From UBA1181 sp045113275 (GTDB lineage Bacteria > Bacteroidota > Bacteroidia > Bacteroidales > Paludibacteraceae): 64,000 nt of DNA. The notes below the pieces were generated by a model that made no database searches, was not told the origin of the DNA, and was given only the letters and a program-made list of their open reading frames with translations. Made by a program: the position numbers and the translations under genes. Numbering within the stretch: position 1 is the stretch's first letter; each line of letters starts with the position of its first letter. Location of the stretch: the NCBI GenBank assembly GCA_045113275.1, contig JBGUIU010000362.1, positions 4,627-68,626 of the forward strand, written 5' to 3'. This document shows positions 53,225 to 61,728 of this stretch, one piece after another.

Positions 53225-53701
53225 ATGGAGAAAGAAATGCTAAAGTACGCTGATTATGATATTGTCTTTCAGGAAATCCCTAATGAGGTATCATTGGCTA
53301 TCAACATATCAAATTGTCCGAATCACTGTATTGGATGTCATAGTCCTTATCTGATGAAGGATGTAGGTGATGTGTTAGATGAGCAATCGTTACAGCTGTT
53401 AATGGACAAATATGGTCATGATGTGACTTGTGTTTGTTTTATGGGAGGTGATGCAGATCCTAATGCAGTCGCTACTTTAGCATGCTTTGTAAAAGAACAC
53501 TTTCCTTCCATGAAAGTGGGATGGTATTCAGGGAAAGATCAATTGCCAGAGTTCTTTTCTTTGAAGAATTTTGATTACGTGAAAATTGGGTCTTATCGTG
53601 AAGAATGTGGCCCATTGAAAAGTAGAACGACCAATCAACGATTGTATAAAATAACTGAAGGTAAAAATCTACAGGATATAACTGAGAAATTTTGGAGATA
53701 G
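53225..53701 (+). CDS. nrdG: Anaerobic ribonucleotide reductase-activating protein
   Basis: This 158-aa radical SAM enzyme creates the glycyl radical on NrdD. The cluster motif is CPNHCIGC (C31, C35, C38), followed by HSPYLMKDVG and a GGDAD motif at about residues 75-79 for SAM binding. The length is typical. The start follows the hairpin almost directly, so translation may be sensitive to that structure. An ATG five codons further in (MLKYADYD) is an alternative. Confidence 0.93.
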   Translation: MEKEMLKYADYDIVFQEIPNEVSLAINISNCPNHCIGCHSPYLMKDVGDVLDEQSLQLLMDKYGHDVTCVCFMGGDADPNAVATLACFVKEHFPSMKVGWYSGKDQLPEFFSLKNFDYVKIGSYREECGPLKSRTTNQRLYKITEGKNLQDITEKFWR

Positions 53702-53747
53702 CATCGAATGTTACTTCGTGTGCGTATAATTAGAAACAAATGGCTCG

Positions 53748-55052
53748 CTAATGATCTAATCGATTGGCGGCCATTTTTACTTTAAAGTATATCGCTTGTA
53801 CGATTCCTCTTGTGCCTAAATAGCTGAGGAAGGCAATCCAAAGTCCGTTGTTATGAATCGTGTCAATAAGTATATTGTAGAGAGAAAAGAAGAGTAGTGT
53901 GGCGCAAATCATTGCGGTAACCATTCCTTTGACCATGGTGGTGCCCACCATAATACCATCCCAAAGAAAAGCGGAGAATCCGCAGATTGGTATTGCAATT
54001 ACCCAGATGTGATACTCGTTAGATGCATCAATAATGGTATTGTCATTTGTGAGTATATGAAGAAATTCTTGGGTGAAAAATATATAGGCGATAGTAAAGA
54101 CCAAAACAAGAGACCAGCCCCATATGAACAGATATCGGATGGATTTATTTAGATTAATGTAATCTTTTGCTCCAAGATATCTTCCGCAGAGTGCTTCTCC
54201 TGCATAGGCGAATCCATCTGTGAAATAAGAGAAAATGGAAAATAGTTGTATTAATAATGTGTTGACGGCTAGCAAAGTGGTGCCTTGTTTGGCTCCAGCT
54301 AATGTGAAAAAGGTAGTGACCGCTGTAAGACATAGGGTTCTGATAGCGATTCCTCCATTGATTTTGGTGAAGTGTTTAAATTTATTGGTGTTGAACACCT
54401 GTTTTTTATTGATCAGAGGGATTAGGTTACTGTACTTGTGTTTCCATAAAAAGAGTGCGATCAACAATCCGCTGTACTGAGAAACTAACGTACCTAAAAC
54501 AATGCCTGTCAGTCCCCAGTTAAATCCATAGACGAAAAGAAAACTACAGATAATGTTGATTACGTTTATGGAGATTGCAATAATCATAGGGTAGAGGGAA
54601 TTTTGCATTCCGATAAGCCAGCCCTTTATGCTGTAGAGGGTCATGACGGCTGGTGCTCCGATTATACAGATGCTGAAGTAATATGCTGCCGACTGAGCCA
54701 CTTCAGGCGTGAGCTCCATATAGTTAAAGGAGAGATGTTGAATAGGTGTTTTCAGTAGGAAAATGAGCAGACAGGCCAATAGTGAGACCACGATGGACCG
54801 TGGCAATATATTAGCCATGGCGGATGAGTCTTTTGCACCAAATGCCTGTGCGGTTAATCCGCTAGTACTCATGCGTAGGAACCCGAAGGTCCAGTATAGC
54901 ATATTAATCAATGTGCCACCTACAGAGATGGCACATATAAATGATTTGTCTCCCAGATGCCCCGCAATAGCTAAATCCACCAAACTAAGTAGCGGTATTG
55001 TGATATTCGTAGCGATGGCAGGAAGCGCTATTTTCAGAATTCGTTTATTCAT
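53748..55052 (-). CDS. MATE-family efflux transporter (DinF-like)
   Basis: This 434-aa membrane protein has 12 hydrophobic segments arranged as two similar halves; the first begins ILKIALPAIATNITIPLLSLVDLAIAGHLG, the signature of the DinF branch of MATE exporters, with the conserved VDLAIAGHLG Asp. It exports cationic drugs or lipid-like substrates using sodium or protons. It follows the DUF2147 gene by 21 bases on the same strand and is convergent with nrdG. Confidence 0.92.
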   Translation of the reverse strand: MNKRILKIALPAIATNITIPLLSLVDLAIAGHLGDKSFICAISVGGTLINMLYWTFGFLRMSTSGLTAQAFGAKDSSAMANILPRSIVVSLLACLLIFLLKTPIQHLSFNYMELTPEVAQSAAYYFSICIIGAPAVMTLYSIKGWLIGMQNSLYPMIIAISINVINIICSFLFVYGFNWGLTGIVLGTLVSQYSGLLIALFLWKHKYSNLIPLINKKQVFNTNKFKHFTKINGGIAIRTLCLTAVTTFFTLAGAKQGTTLLAVNTLLIQLFSIFSYFTDGFAYAGEALCGRYLGAKDYINLNKSIRYLFIWGWSLVLVFTIAYIFFTQEFLHILTNDNTIIDASNEYHIWVIAIPICGFSAFLWDGIMVGTTMVKGMVTAMICATLLFFSLYNILIDTIHNNGLWIAFLSYLGTRGIVQAIYFKVKMAANRLDH

Positions 55053-55073
55053 TCACATGGAATATCAGAAGGT

Positions 55074-55514
55074 CTATTCTTTCAGTTTTTTCCAATAGAT
55101 TGTTTGACTGAAAATAGCCCAAGAACCTTTGACTGCAAGAGTCTCGTTGTCTTTGAATTTAAGTTCTACTGTAAAGAATTTTCCACGTGTAGGATCATAG
55201 ATTTGTCCGTTAGCCCAGACACCATCTTTGTATGTCACGCTAGGAATTAAGACAATTCGATCTGCGGGGGTGTTTCGTTTAGAAGGATCAGGATTCTTTT
55301 TATCGACACGGAGGTTTCCTTTTTCATCCCTTGTCTTTTCCATCCAGATGACTTGTCCTTTATATGTGTTATCGCTATTCTTTGTGAATCTCACTTTAGA
55401 GCGGTCTCCGTCATGTTCTAGGTAATATACACCGATAAGTTTATCTCCTGCAGATTGAGCGAAGGAGTAGGATACTAATAGTAGAAGTGAGATAATTGAA
55501 ATGATTTTTTTCAT
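55074..55514 (-). CDS. DUF2147-family secreted protein
   Basis: This small secreted protein of 146 aa has a signal peptide (SYSFAQ, cleavage about residue 19). The mature domain begins GDKLIGVYYLEHDGDRSKVRF and has the DUF2147 pattern with DPSKRNTPADRIVLI, YDPTRGKFFTVELKF and a C-terminal FSQTIYWKKL. Several copies are common in Bacteroidota; the function is unknown, with a lipocalin-like beta-barrel fold expected. It is probably co-transcribed with the MATE exporter. Confidence 0.87.
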   Translation of the reverse strand: MKKIISIISLLLLVSYSFAQSAGDKLIGVYYLEHDGDRSKVRFTKNSDNTYKGQVIWMEKTRDEKGNLRVDKKNPDPSKRNTPADRIVLIPSVTYKDGVWANGQIYDPTRGKFFTVELKFKDNETLAVKGSWAIFSQTIYWKKLKE

Positions 55515-55563
55515 GAAAGAATCTATTGTTTTTTAATGAGGTTATTAAATTAATTCTATTATT

Positions 55564-55593
55564 AAAAAAGGACGCAATGTTGATGTTGCGTCC
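55564..55593 (-). terminator. Terminator of the T9SS cargo gene at 55618
   Basis: GGACGCAA pairs with TTGCGTCC around an eight-base loop; an A-run at 55564-55569 gives the T-run on the transcribed minus strand. Confidence 0.87.
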
Positions 55594-55617
55594 TTCCTTA
55601 TGATTTTGGTGTTAAAA

Positions 55618-56667
55618 TTACATTCCTGACTTCAACATCTTGTTTGTGTAAACTTTACCATCTACTGTGATGCTTAATGTATAAGTACCAGGGAATAGAG
55701 CAGAAGTTTCGAAGTCGTATGAATATTGTCCTTCAGCTAAGTTGTCTCTGAACAATTTCATAACTGTCTTACCGTTCAAATCCAAGATGTCGATGATTAC
55801 TTCTGAATCTTTATCCAAGTTGAATGCAACGTTCAATGACTCTGCAAATGGATTTGGAGAAGCTAAGTAGTTGAAAGAAGAGATTCCTGCTTTTGCTTTT
55901 CCGTTTTTGTTACTAATTTGTACAGCGTCATTTTTATATACAGCTGGTTTCTCCATAAACATTGCTGTATATTTTGAATTGCTACACTTGCATCCGCTTT
56001 GAGGGATATACTCTTGCTCAATTGTGATGATGATTGGGTAACGAGCACCTTCTGCGAAGTATTGATAACGAATAGATTTTACTTTGAATGTTGAAGAACC
56101 ATAATCTTCAGTATATTCTTTGTCCACTTTTACACGAAGAACATTGTAATATACATTTCCATCAGGAAGGATTAATGTACCCCAAGCATCTGCTTTTGTA
56201 ATATAATTACCATCGAAATAGCTTGTGTGGCTTCCTGATTGAGTAGATCCAGAGTAAGTACCCATCTTAGCATCTTGGTAAGAGAATGGGAACATCAGAT
56301 CCACGATAGGTTCATCCAATTTCAAAACGGTATTGTTGTTTTCCAAACCGAAGAATCTTTTTTCGTTAGGTGTGATTTCAAATAATGTATTTTTTTCACC
56401 ACCTTCGTCGCAACTTAATCTATATCCTTCTGTAGATGTATTTAATACATCCTCATTTTGCTGAATATAAAAGTCTTTTATAACCTTTGATTTAGAAAAA
56501 TCCCATACTTGGTTGGCACCATCATTTGCCTGCGCTACGTACTCTATTTGTTTCATATTTCTGTAGTCACCCTTTCTCAATCCATTTGCTTCGTATGACA
56601 AACTGTATTGAGCAAAGCATCCCATTGCGAACGCTAATGCAGTTGAAAGTGTAATTAATTTTCTCAT
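55618..56667 (-). CDS. Secreted protein with T9SS type A sorting domain
   Basis: This 349-aa protein has a signal peptide (GCFAQ, about residue 19). Residues about 20-255 are a beta-rich domain of unknown function (GANQVWDFSKSKVIKDFY near the N-terminus; a CKCSNSKY cysteine pair near residue 225). Residues about 262-349 are a typical type A sorting domain: LASPNPFAESLNVAFNL, VIIDILDLNGKTVM, FPGTYTLSITVDGKVYTNKM. It should be exported across the outer membrane and cut by the PorU-type sortase. Codon use is biased as for an abundant protein. It stands alone with its own terminator. Confidence 0.85.
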   Translation of the reverse strand: MRKLITLSTALAFAMGCFAQYSLSYEANGLRKGDYRNMKQIEYVAQANDGANQVWDFSKSKVIKDFYIQQNEDVLNTSTEGYRLSCDEGGEKNTLFEITPNEKRFFGLENNNTVLKLDEPIVDLMFPFSYQDAKMGTYSGSTQSGSHTSYFDGNYITKADAWGTLILPDGNVYYNVLRVKVDKEYTEDYGSSTFKVKSIRYQYFAEGARYPIIITIEQEYIPQSGCKCSNSKYTAMFMEKPAVYKNDAVQISNKNGKAKAGISSFNYLASPNPFAESLNVAFNLDKDSEVIIDILDLNGKTVMKLFRDNLAEGQYSYDFETSALFPGTYTLSITVDGKVYTNKMLKSGM

Positions 56668-56844
56668 GTTGTATCTAATTTTTAAGAGTTTACTAAATTA
56701 ACGATGTAAAGATAATCAAAATTTTTTAGATATATGCTATTCTTAAGATAATTTAATACAATTATGGTGTTTTTGTACGGAAGGATGTTTATGCTGGATT
56801 TTTCCTATATATATAATCGCCGAAACAACAATAGAATCAAGTGG

Positions 56845-57486
56845 TTATTCCGTTTCTTCTTCTCCTTTTATATGAGGTAATCCTATCTGGTATTTGACCG
56901 CTATGATTCGGGTGAGTGCTACACTCATCGCACATAGTACCTGTACAATTGTATTGTCGTTGAAAATCATGTCAGTCACATAATATACGATGCCTCCGAT
57001 AATGCAGGCTATCGCATATATTTCTTTTCGAAAGATCAGGGGTATTTGGTTGATGAAGATGTCTCGAATGATACCGCCTGCGGCTCCTGTGATGGTACCC
57101 ATGATGATGGCCACCCAAAATGGATAGTGGCAATCCAAGGTCTTCTCAATTCCTACCACGGTGAATAGAGCCAAACCGATGGTGTCGAAAATAAAGAAGG
57201 TGTTGTTTAGACGGATAAGATGCTTTCTGAATAAGATGACAAAAATAAGGGCGATGGCCGTCCAGATCATGTAGCTGGAACTCAGCATCCAGAAGGGAGT
57301 CAGATCGAGACATAGGTCTCTGATCGTACCACCTCCGATGGCGGTGACTAATCCTACGACGTAAGCTCCGAATAGGTCGAAGTCTTTTCCTGCTGCCAAT
57401 CGTATTCCACTGATGGCAAAGGCAAAGGTACCAATGTATTCTAGTATCTCTGTGAAAAGTCCTTGATGGATGAAAAAATCAGTCAT
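56845..57486 (-). CDS. TRIC-family (UPF0126) membrane channel
   Basis: This 213-aa protein has seven hydrophobic segments and two repeats of three helices. Each repeat has the glycine-rich, arginine-containing motif: AIGGGTIRDLCL (about 50-61) and GAAGGIIRDIFI (about 134-145). Prokaryotic TRIC homologues are trimeric cation channels. Its start overlaps the MerR gene by eight bases, making it the third gene of the M23-MerR-TRIC operon. The C-terminus is short and charged. Confidence 0.9.
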   Translation of the reverse strand: MTDFFIHQGLFTEILEYIGTFAFAISGIRLAAGKDFDLFGAYVVGLVTAIGGGTIRDLCLDLTPFWMLSSSYMIWTAIALIFVILFRKHLIRLNNTFFIFDTIGLALFTVVGIEKTLDCHYPFWVAIIMGTITGAAGGIIRDIFINQIPLIFRKEIYAIACIIGGIVYYVTDMIFNDNTIVQVLCAMSVALTRIIAVKYQIGLPHIKGEEETE

Positions 57487-57859
57487 TGCGTTCTTCCTCT
57501 TCTGTGATGTTTAGTCGTTGATCAAATGCTTTTCTGAGTTGTTGAATATTGCTTTTTATCTCTTGGAGTTTTAAAACAATTTCATGTTTCTTCTCGATGC
57601 CTTCTTTGTCTACTTTCAGAAGCTTTTGTGCTCCTTCGATAGTTAATTTTCTCTCTTTTAGGAGGTGATTGACCAATTGTATGTTTTTAATCTCTTTCTT
57701 TGTGTAGCGGCGTGTCCCTTTTACGCTCTTTTTGGGAGAGATGAAAGGAAAATCTTTTTCCCAAAATCGAAGTGTTGATTCATTGATGTTGAGAATCTTA
57801 GCTACTTCACTGATGGAGTAGTACAATTTGTTGTCGTCCAAAGAGAGGTCGTTAATCAT
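57479..57859 (-). CDS. MerR-family transcriptional regulator
   Basis: This small regulator of 126 aa has an N-terminal winged helix (YYSISEVAKILNINESTLRFWEKDF) typical of MerR, followed by KKEIKNIQLVNHLL and a coiled-coil helix to the end. No metal-binding cysteines follow, so the effector, if any, is unknown. In Bacteroidota this protein is regularly found next to an M23 peptidase; here the two overlap by eight bases (57852-57859) and the TRIC gene overlaps by eight more. Confidence 0.9.
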   Translation of the reverse strand: MINDLSLDDNKLYYSISEVAKILNINESTLRFWEKDFPFISPKKSVKGTRRYTKKEIKNIQLVNHLLKERKLTIEGAQKLLKVDKEGIEKKHEIVLKLQEIKSNIQQLRKAFDQRLNITEEEERND

Positions 57860-58823
57860 ATACGTTTCCGTTATTGGAAGTGATCTGAATCATCTCGTCA
57901 TATTCTTTAGGAGACAAGTCAATATAATAGAAGTTACGAGGATCGGTCACTTTGTCTCTATAATGTACTTCGTAATGAAGGTGTGGACCCGTTGATTTTC
58001 CGGTGTTACCCATGTAGGCAATCACATCGCCACGATTCACCTTTGAGCCTACGTGAAGATTCTTCACATAGTGGTCCAAGTGTCCGTATAGCGTTTTGTA
58101 TCCATATCCATGGTCAAGGATGATACAGTTTCCATAACCTTGCATCCAGCCTTGGTGGATGATGGTAGCTTTTCCTGTAGCATATATTTCAGAACCGATA
58201 TTTCCTGAGAAATCCATGCCGGCATGGAACTTAGGTGTTTTGTAGATTGGGTCTATTCTGTAGCCGAAACCAGAAGCCATACGTTTCAGGTCTTTGTTTT
58301 TGACAGGTTGTATTCCTGGAATACAGAGCAACATATCTTCTTTGTTCCGCACTAAGTTAATGACTTCGTCGAACGATACAGATTGAATGTACATCTGACG
58401 TCTGATGTTCTCCAGCTTTTCTACAGTTTCTGCAGCAATAACTGAATTGGTCTTCTCACTTATGTCATCGAATTTAGATTGTGAATGAGCGAGGCGACGT
58501 AGGTTTCCTGCAACAGGATCAGCTTGTACGACAACTCGGTATAGTTGGTCGTCTCGTTGCTCTATATCGGTCAATACTTCTCGTAGTTCGTCTAATTGAG
58601 AACTGATTAATTTGTACCGAGATACTAACTCGGCATTCTCACTTTCTAATTCTTTTTCGTGAGGAGAAGGAATGAATAGCGCAAAGATTATAAAGAATGC
58701 TAATCCTATAAGTAGTCCACTTGCCAGGTGAGACATGAAGTTCTTAATTCGGTGGCGTATAGTGTTGTCAATCCGTTCAAATGATAGGGTCTTCGGATTG
58801 AATTGAAATTTTGCTTTTGCCAT
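57852..58823 (-). CDS. M23-family (LytM-type) metallopeptidase
   Basis: This 323-aa protein has one N-terminal transmembrane helix (about residues 33-52), a coiled coil (about 55-165) and a C-terminal M23 domain (about 180-305). Zinc ligands are visible: H200 and D204 in FHAGMDF, and H283 in HLHYEV with catalytic H281; YGHLD precedes. The active site is complete, so it should cut peptidoglycan crosslinks in the periplasm, rather than act only as an EnvC-like activator. It is first in its operon; TACCTTTG at 58853-58860 on its strand is the likely -7 element, divergent from alaS. Confidence 0.92.
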   Translation of the reverse strand: MAKAKFQFNPKTLSFERIDNTIRHRIKNFMSHLASGLLIGLAFFIIFALFIPSPHEKELESENAELVSRYKLISSQLDELREVLTDIEQRDDQLYRVVVQADPVAGNLRRLAHSQSKFDDISEKTNSVIAAETVEKLENIRRQMYIQSVSFDEVINLVRNKEDMLLCIPGIQPVKNKDLKRMASGFGYRIDPIYKTPKFHAGMDFSGNIGSEIYATGKATIIHQGWMQGYGNCIILDHGYGYKTLYGHLDHYVKNLHVGSKVNRGDVIAYMGNTGKSTGPHLHYEVHYRDKVTDPRNFYYIDLSPKEYDEMIQITSNNGNVYD

Positions 58824-58852
58824 TTGTATAAAATCTTTTTTATTTTACTCTA

Positions 58853-58889
58853 CAAAGGTAATATATTTATTAGAAAAATACTAATTTTG
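58853..58889. promoter_or_regulatory. Divergent -7 elements between the M23 gene and alaS
   Basis: TACCTTTG (reverse complement of 58853-58860) faces the M23 gene and TAATTTTG (58882-58889) faces alaS. Both match TAnnTTTG. Neither has an evident -33 TTTG at the right distance. They lie back to back about 22 bases apart. Confidence 0.5.
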
Positions 58890-58913
58890 CGCTTTGGAAT
58901 AATAATATAAAAG

Positions 58914-61529
58914 ATGTTAACAGCAAAGGAAATTCGCAAATCGTTTACCGATTTCTTCGCATCGAAAGGACATACGATTGTCCCTTCAGCACCTATGGTG
59001 GTAAAGAATGACCCGACATTGATGTTTACGAATGCGGGTATGAATCAGTTTAAAGATATTTTTTTGGGTAATCAACCTCGTAAATATCCGCGTGTCGCGG
59101 ACTCTCAAAAATGTCTTCGTGTAAGTGGAAAACATAATGACTTGGAAGAGGTTGGTCTGGATACTTATCATCATACAATGTTTGAGATGCTTGGTAATTG
59201 GTCTTTTGGTGATTATTTTAAGAAAGAGGCTATTTCATGGGCATGGGAATATTTGGTTGATGTGTTAAAGTTAGACCCTAATCGTTTATATGCTACTGTA
59301 TTTGAGGGTAGTAAAGAGGATAATCTAGGTCGTGATGATGAGGCGGCAGAGATTTGGGCTCAGTTCCTGCCTAAGGATAGAATCATTGATGGAAATAAGC
59401 ATGATAACTTTTGGGAAATGGGCGATACAGGTCCTTGTGGCCCTTGCTCAGAAATCCATATCGATCTTCGTGATGATAGCGAGCGTGCGAAGGTGCCAGG
59501 TGTCGAGCTGGTGAATAAGGATAATCCTCAAGTGATTGAGATTTGGAATAATGTCTTCATGCAGTTCAATCGTAAGGCGGATGGCTCTTTGGAACCTCTT
59601 CCTGCTAAACATGTGGACACAGGTATGGGCTTTGAACGTCTATGTATGGCATTGCAAGGCAAAAAGTCTAATTATGATACGGATGTATTCCAACCTATCA
59701 TCAAAGAGATTGGTAAAATCTGTGGCGGCGTTGAATATGGTATGAAACGTGAGACGGATATCGCGATGCGTGTAATCGCTGACCATATTCGTACAATTGC
59801 CTTTTCTATCACAGATGGTCAGCTCCCATCTAATGCAAAAGCTGGTTATGTGATTCGTCGTATCCTTCGCCGTGCTGTTCGTTATGGATATACGTTCTTA
59901 GGACAACGTGCTGCTTTCATGTATAAGTTGGTCCCTGTCTTGATTGAAACAATGGGGGATGCGTATCCAGAATTGATTGCTCAACAACAATTGGTAGTGA
60001 AGGTAATCAAGGAGGAGGAGGAATCATTCCTTCGTACGTTGGAAACAGGTATTCGTTTGCTGGATAAGGTGATGTCGGATACAAAAGCCGCTGGTAAAAC
60101 AGAGATTTCCGGTAAAGACGGATTTACATTATATGATACTTTTGGATTCCCTCTCGATTTGACTGAATTGATTCTTCGTGAGAATGGAATGACTGTGAAT
60201 GAAGAGGAATTCAATGTGGAGATGCAGAAACAGAAGGAACGTGCACGTAATGCGGCATCTGTGGAAACAGGTGACTGGGTTATGCTGAAGGAGGGTGAAT
60301 CTCAGTTTATCGGATATGACTTCTTAGAGGCTGATGTTGAGATCCTTCGTTATCGTAAGGTGAAACAAAAGAATGTTGAATTATATCAAGTGGTCTTCGA
60401 CAAGACTCCATTCTATGCAGAAATGGGAGGTCAACTTGGTGATTCAGGTTATATCGAGGCTGGTGAAACTAAATATGAAATCATAGATACAAAGAAGGAA
60501 AATAACTTGAGCATCCATCTGATGAAGAAGATGCCTGAAGATACGACTCTTTCTTTCCATGCTGTGGTGGATGTGGAGAAACGTGAACAAATTGCATGTA
60601 ATCACACAGCTACCCACTTGCTTGATTATGCTTTGCGTCAGGTTCTTGGTACACACGTTGAGCAAAAGGGATCTTTGGTATCAGCTGATTCTTTGCGTTT
60701 CGACTTCTCTCATTTCCAGAAGGTTACAGATGAGGAGCTTCGAAAAGTGGAGAAGTTGGCTAACCAAATGGTTCGTAAGAATATTTCGTTGGAGGAATTC
60801 AGAAACATGCCTATTCAACAGGCTCGTGATATGGGTGCGATGGCATTGTTTGGTGAAAAATATGGTGATACGGTTCGTGTGATCAAATTTGGTCCTTCAA
60901 TGGAACTTTGTGGTGGTACACATGTTAAATCCACAGGTCAAATTGGTATGATTCGTATCTTGATGGAAACATCAGTAGCAGCTGGTGTTCGTCGTATCGA
61001 AGCCATCTCAGGTGCTAAGGTGGAGGAGATGATGAATGTTCAACAAGATATGTTGCGTGATTTGAAATCATTCTTCAATAATACACCTAATTTGTTACAG
61101 TCTATAAAGAAGACGATTGAGGAAAATGCTGATTTGAAGAAAACGGTTGATACCTATTTGCAAGAGAAGGTAATTCAAATGCGTGATAGATTGATTCCTA
61201 CAGCACAAGATAAAGGAAGTGTGAAGTTAATTACATTAAAGGGTGATTTTGCACCTGATTTTGTCAAATCAGTTGGATTCCAGATCCGTAATGTGATGAC
61301 TGAAAAGTTGGCTTTTGTAGCTGCTACGAGCATTGAAGGCAAACCAATGTTGACTGTTGTTTTGTCTGATGATGTGATTGCTATGGGTTACAATGCAAGT
61401 CAGATGATTCGTGAGGCTGCCAAAGAGATTCAAGGTGGCGGTGGTGGTCAACCTTTCTATGCACAAGCAGGTGGTAAGAATCTAGATGGCTTGGAGAAGG
61501 CTTTTGAGGTTTTGTGCGGAAAGTTTTGA
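58914..61529 (+). CDS. alaS: Alanyl-tRNA synthetase
   Basis: This class II synthetase of 871 aa begins MLTAKEIRKSFTDFFASKGH. It has the catalytic core (MFTNAGMNQFKDIFLG, WEMGDTGPCGPCSEIHID), a tRNA-recognition region, an editing domain with zinc-binding HTATH (about residue 563) and CGGTH (about 665), and the C-terminal GGGGGQPFYAQAGG motif of the C-Ala domain. All parts are present and the length is normal. A terminator follows. Confidence 0.97.
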   Translation: MLTAKEIRKSFTDFFASKGHTIVPSAPMVVKNDPTLMFTNAGMNQFKDIFLGNQPRKYPRVADSQKCLRVSGKHNDLEEVGLDTYHHTMFEMLGNWSFGDYFKKEAISWAWEYLVDVLKLDPNRLYATVFEGSKEDNLGRDDEAAEIWAQFLPKDRIIDGNKHDNFWEMGDTGPCGPCSEIHIDLRDDSERAKVPGVELVNKDNPQVIEIWNNVFMQFNRKADGSLEPLPAKHVDTGMGFERLCMALQGKKSNYDTDVFQPIIKEIGKICGGVEYGMKRETDIAMRVIADHIRTIAFSITDGQLPSNAKAGYVIRRILRRAVRYGYTFLGQRAAFMYKLVPVLIETMGDAYPELIAQQQLVVKVIKEEEESFLRTLETGIRLLDKVMSDTKAAGKTEISGKDGFTLYDTFGFPLDLTELILRENGMTVNEEEFNVEMQKQKERARNAASVETGDWVMLKEGESQFIGYDFLEADVEILRYRKVKQKNVELYQVVFDKTPFYAEMGGQLGDSGYIEAGETKYEIIDTKKENNLSIHLMKKMPEDTTLSFHAVVDVEKREQIACNHTATHLLDYALRQVLGTHVEQKGSLVSADSLRFDFSHFQKVTDEELRKVEKLANQMVRKNISLEEFRNMPIQQARDMGAMALFGEKYGDTVRVIKFGPSMELCGGTHVKSTGQIGMIRILMETSVAAGVRRIEAISGAKVEEMMNVQQDMLRDLKSFFNNTPNLLQSIKKTIEENADLKKTVDTYLQEKVIQMRDRLIPTAQDKGSVKLITLKGDFAPDFVKSVGFQIRNVMTEKLAFVAATSIEGKPMLTVVLSDDVIAMGYNASQMIREAAKEIQGGGGGQPFYAQAGGKNLDGLEKAFEVLCGKF

Positions 61530-61589
61530 TGAAAAGTGTGTTTGACATGAGATGAACAGAACGTTCTCTCTATGTAAATAATGATAACG

Positions 61590-61622
61590 AGAGATTGCTT
61601 TTACGGAGGCAATCTCTTTTTT
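61590..61622 (+). terminator. Terminator of alaS
   Basis: AGAGATTGC pairs with GCAATCTCT around a ten-base loop, and TTTTTT follows. Confidence 0.87.
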
Positions 61623-61670
61623 ATTTCATCTGTTGAAGGGTAGGGAATCTATGAAGAGACTATAAACGAA

Positions 61671-61706
61671 AAGAGACTGCCTTCTTTTACGAAGGACAGC
61701 CTCTTT
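61671..61706 (-). terminator. Terminator of the C13 peptidase gene
   Basis: AAGAGACTGCCTTC pairs, with one bulged base, with GAAGGACAGCCTCTT around a TTTTAC loop. It lies 23 bases past the stop of the leftward peptidase gene; the flanking A-rich sequence gives T residues on that strand. Confidence 0.72.
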
Positions 61707-61728
61707 CACAAAGAACTATTCAATAAAA

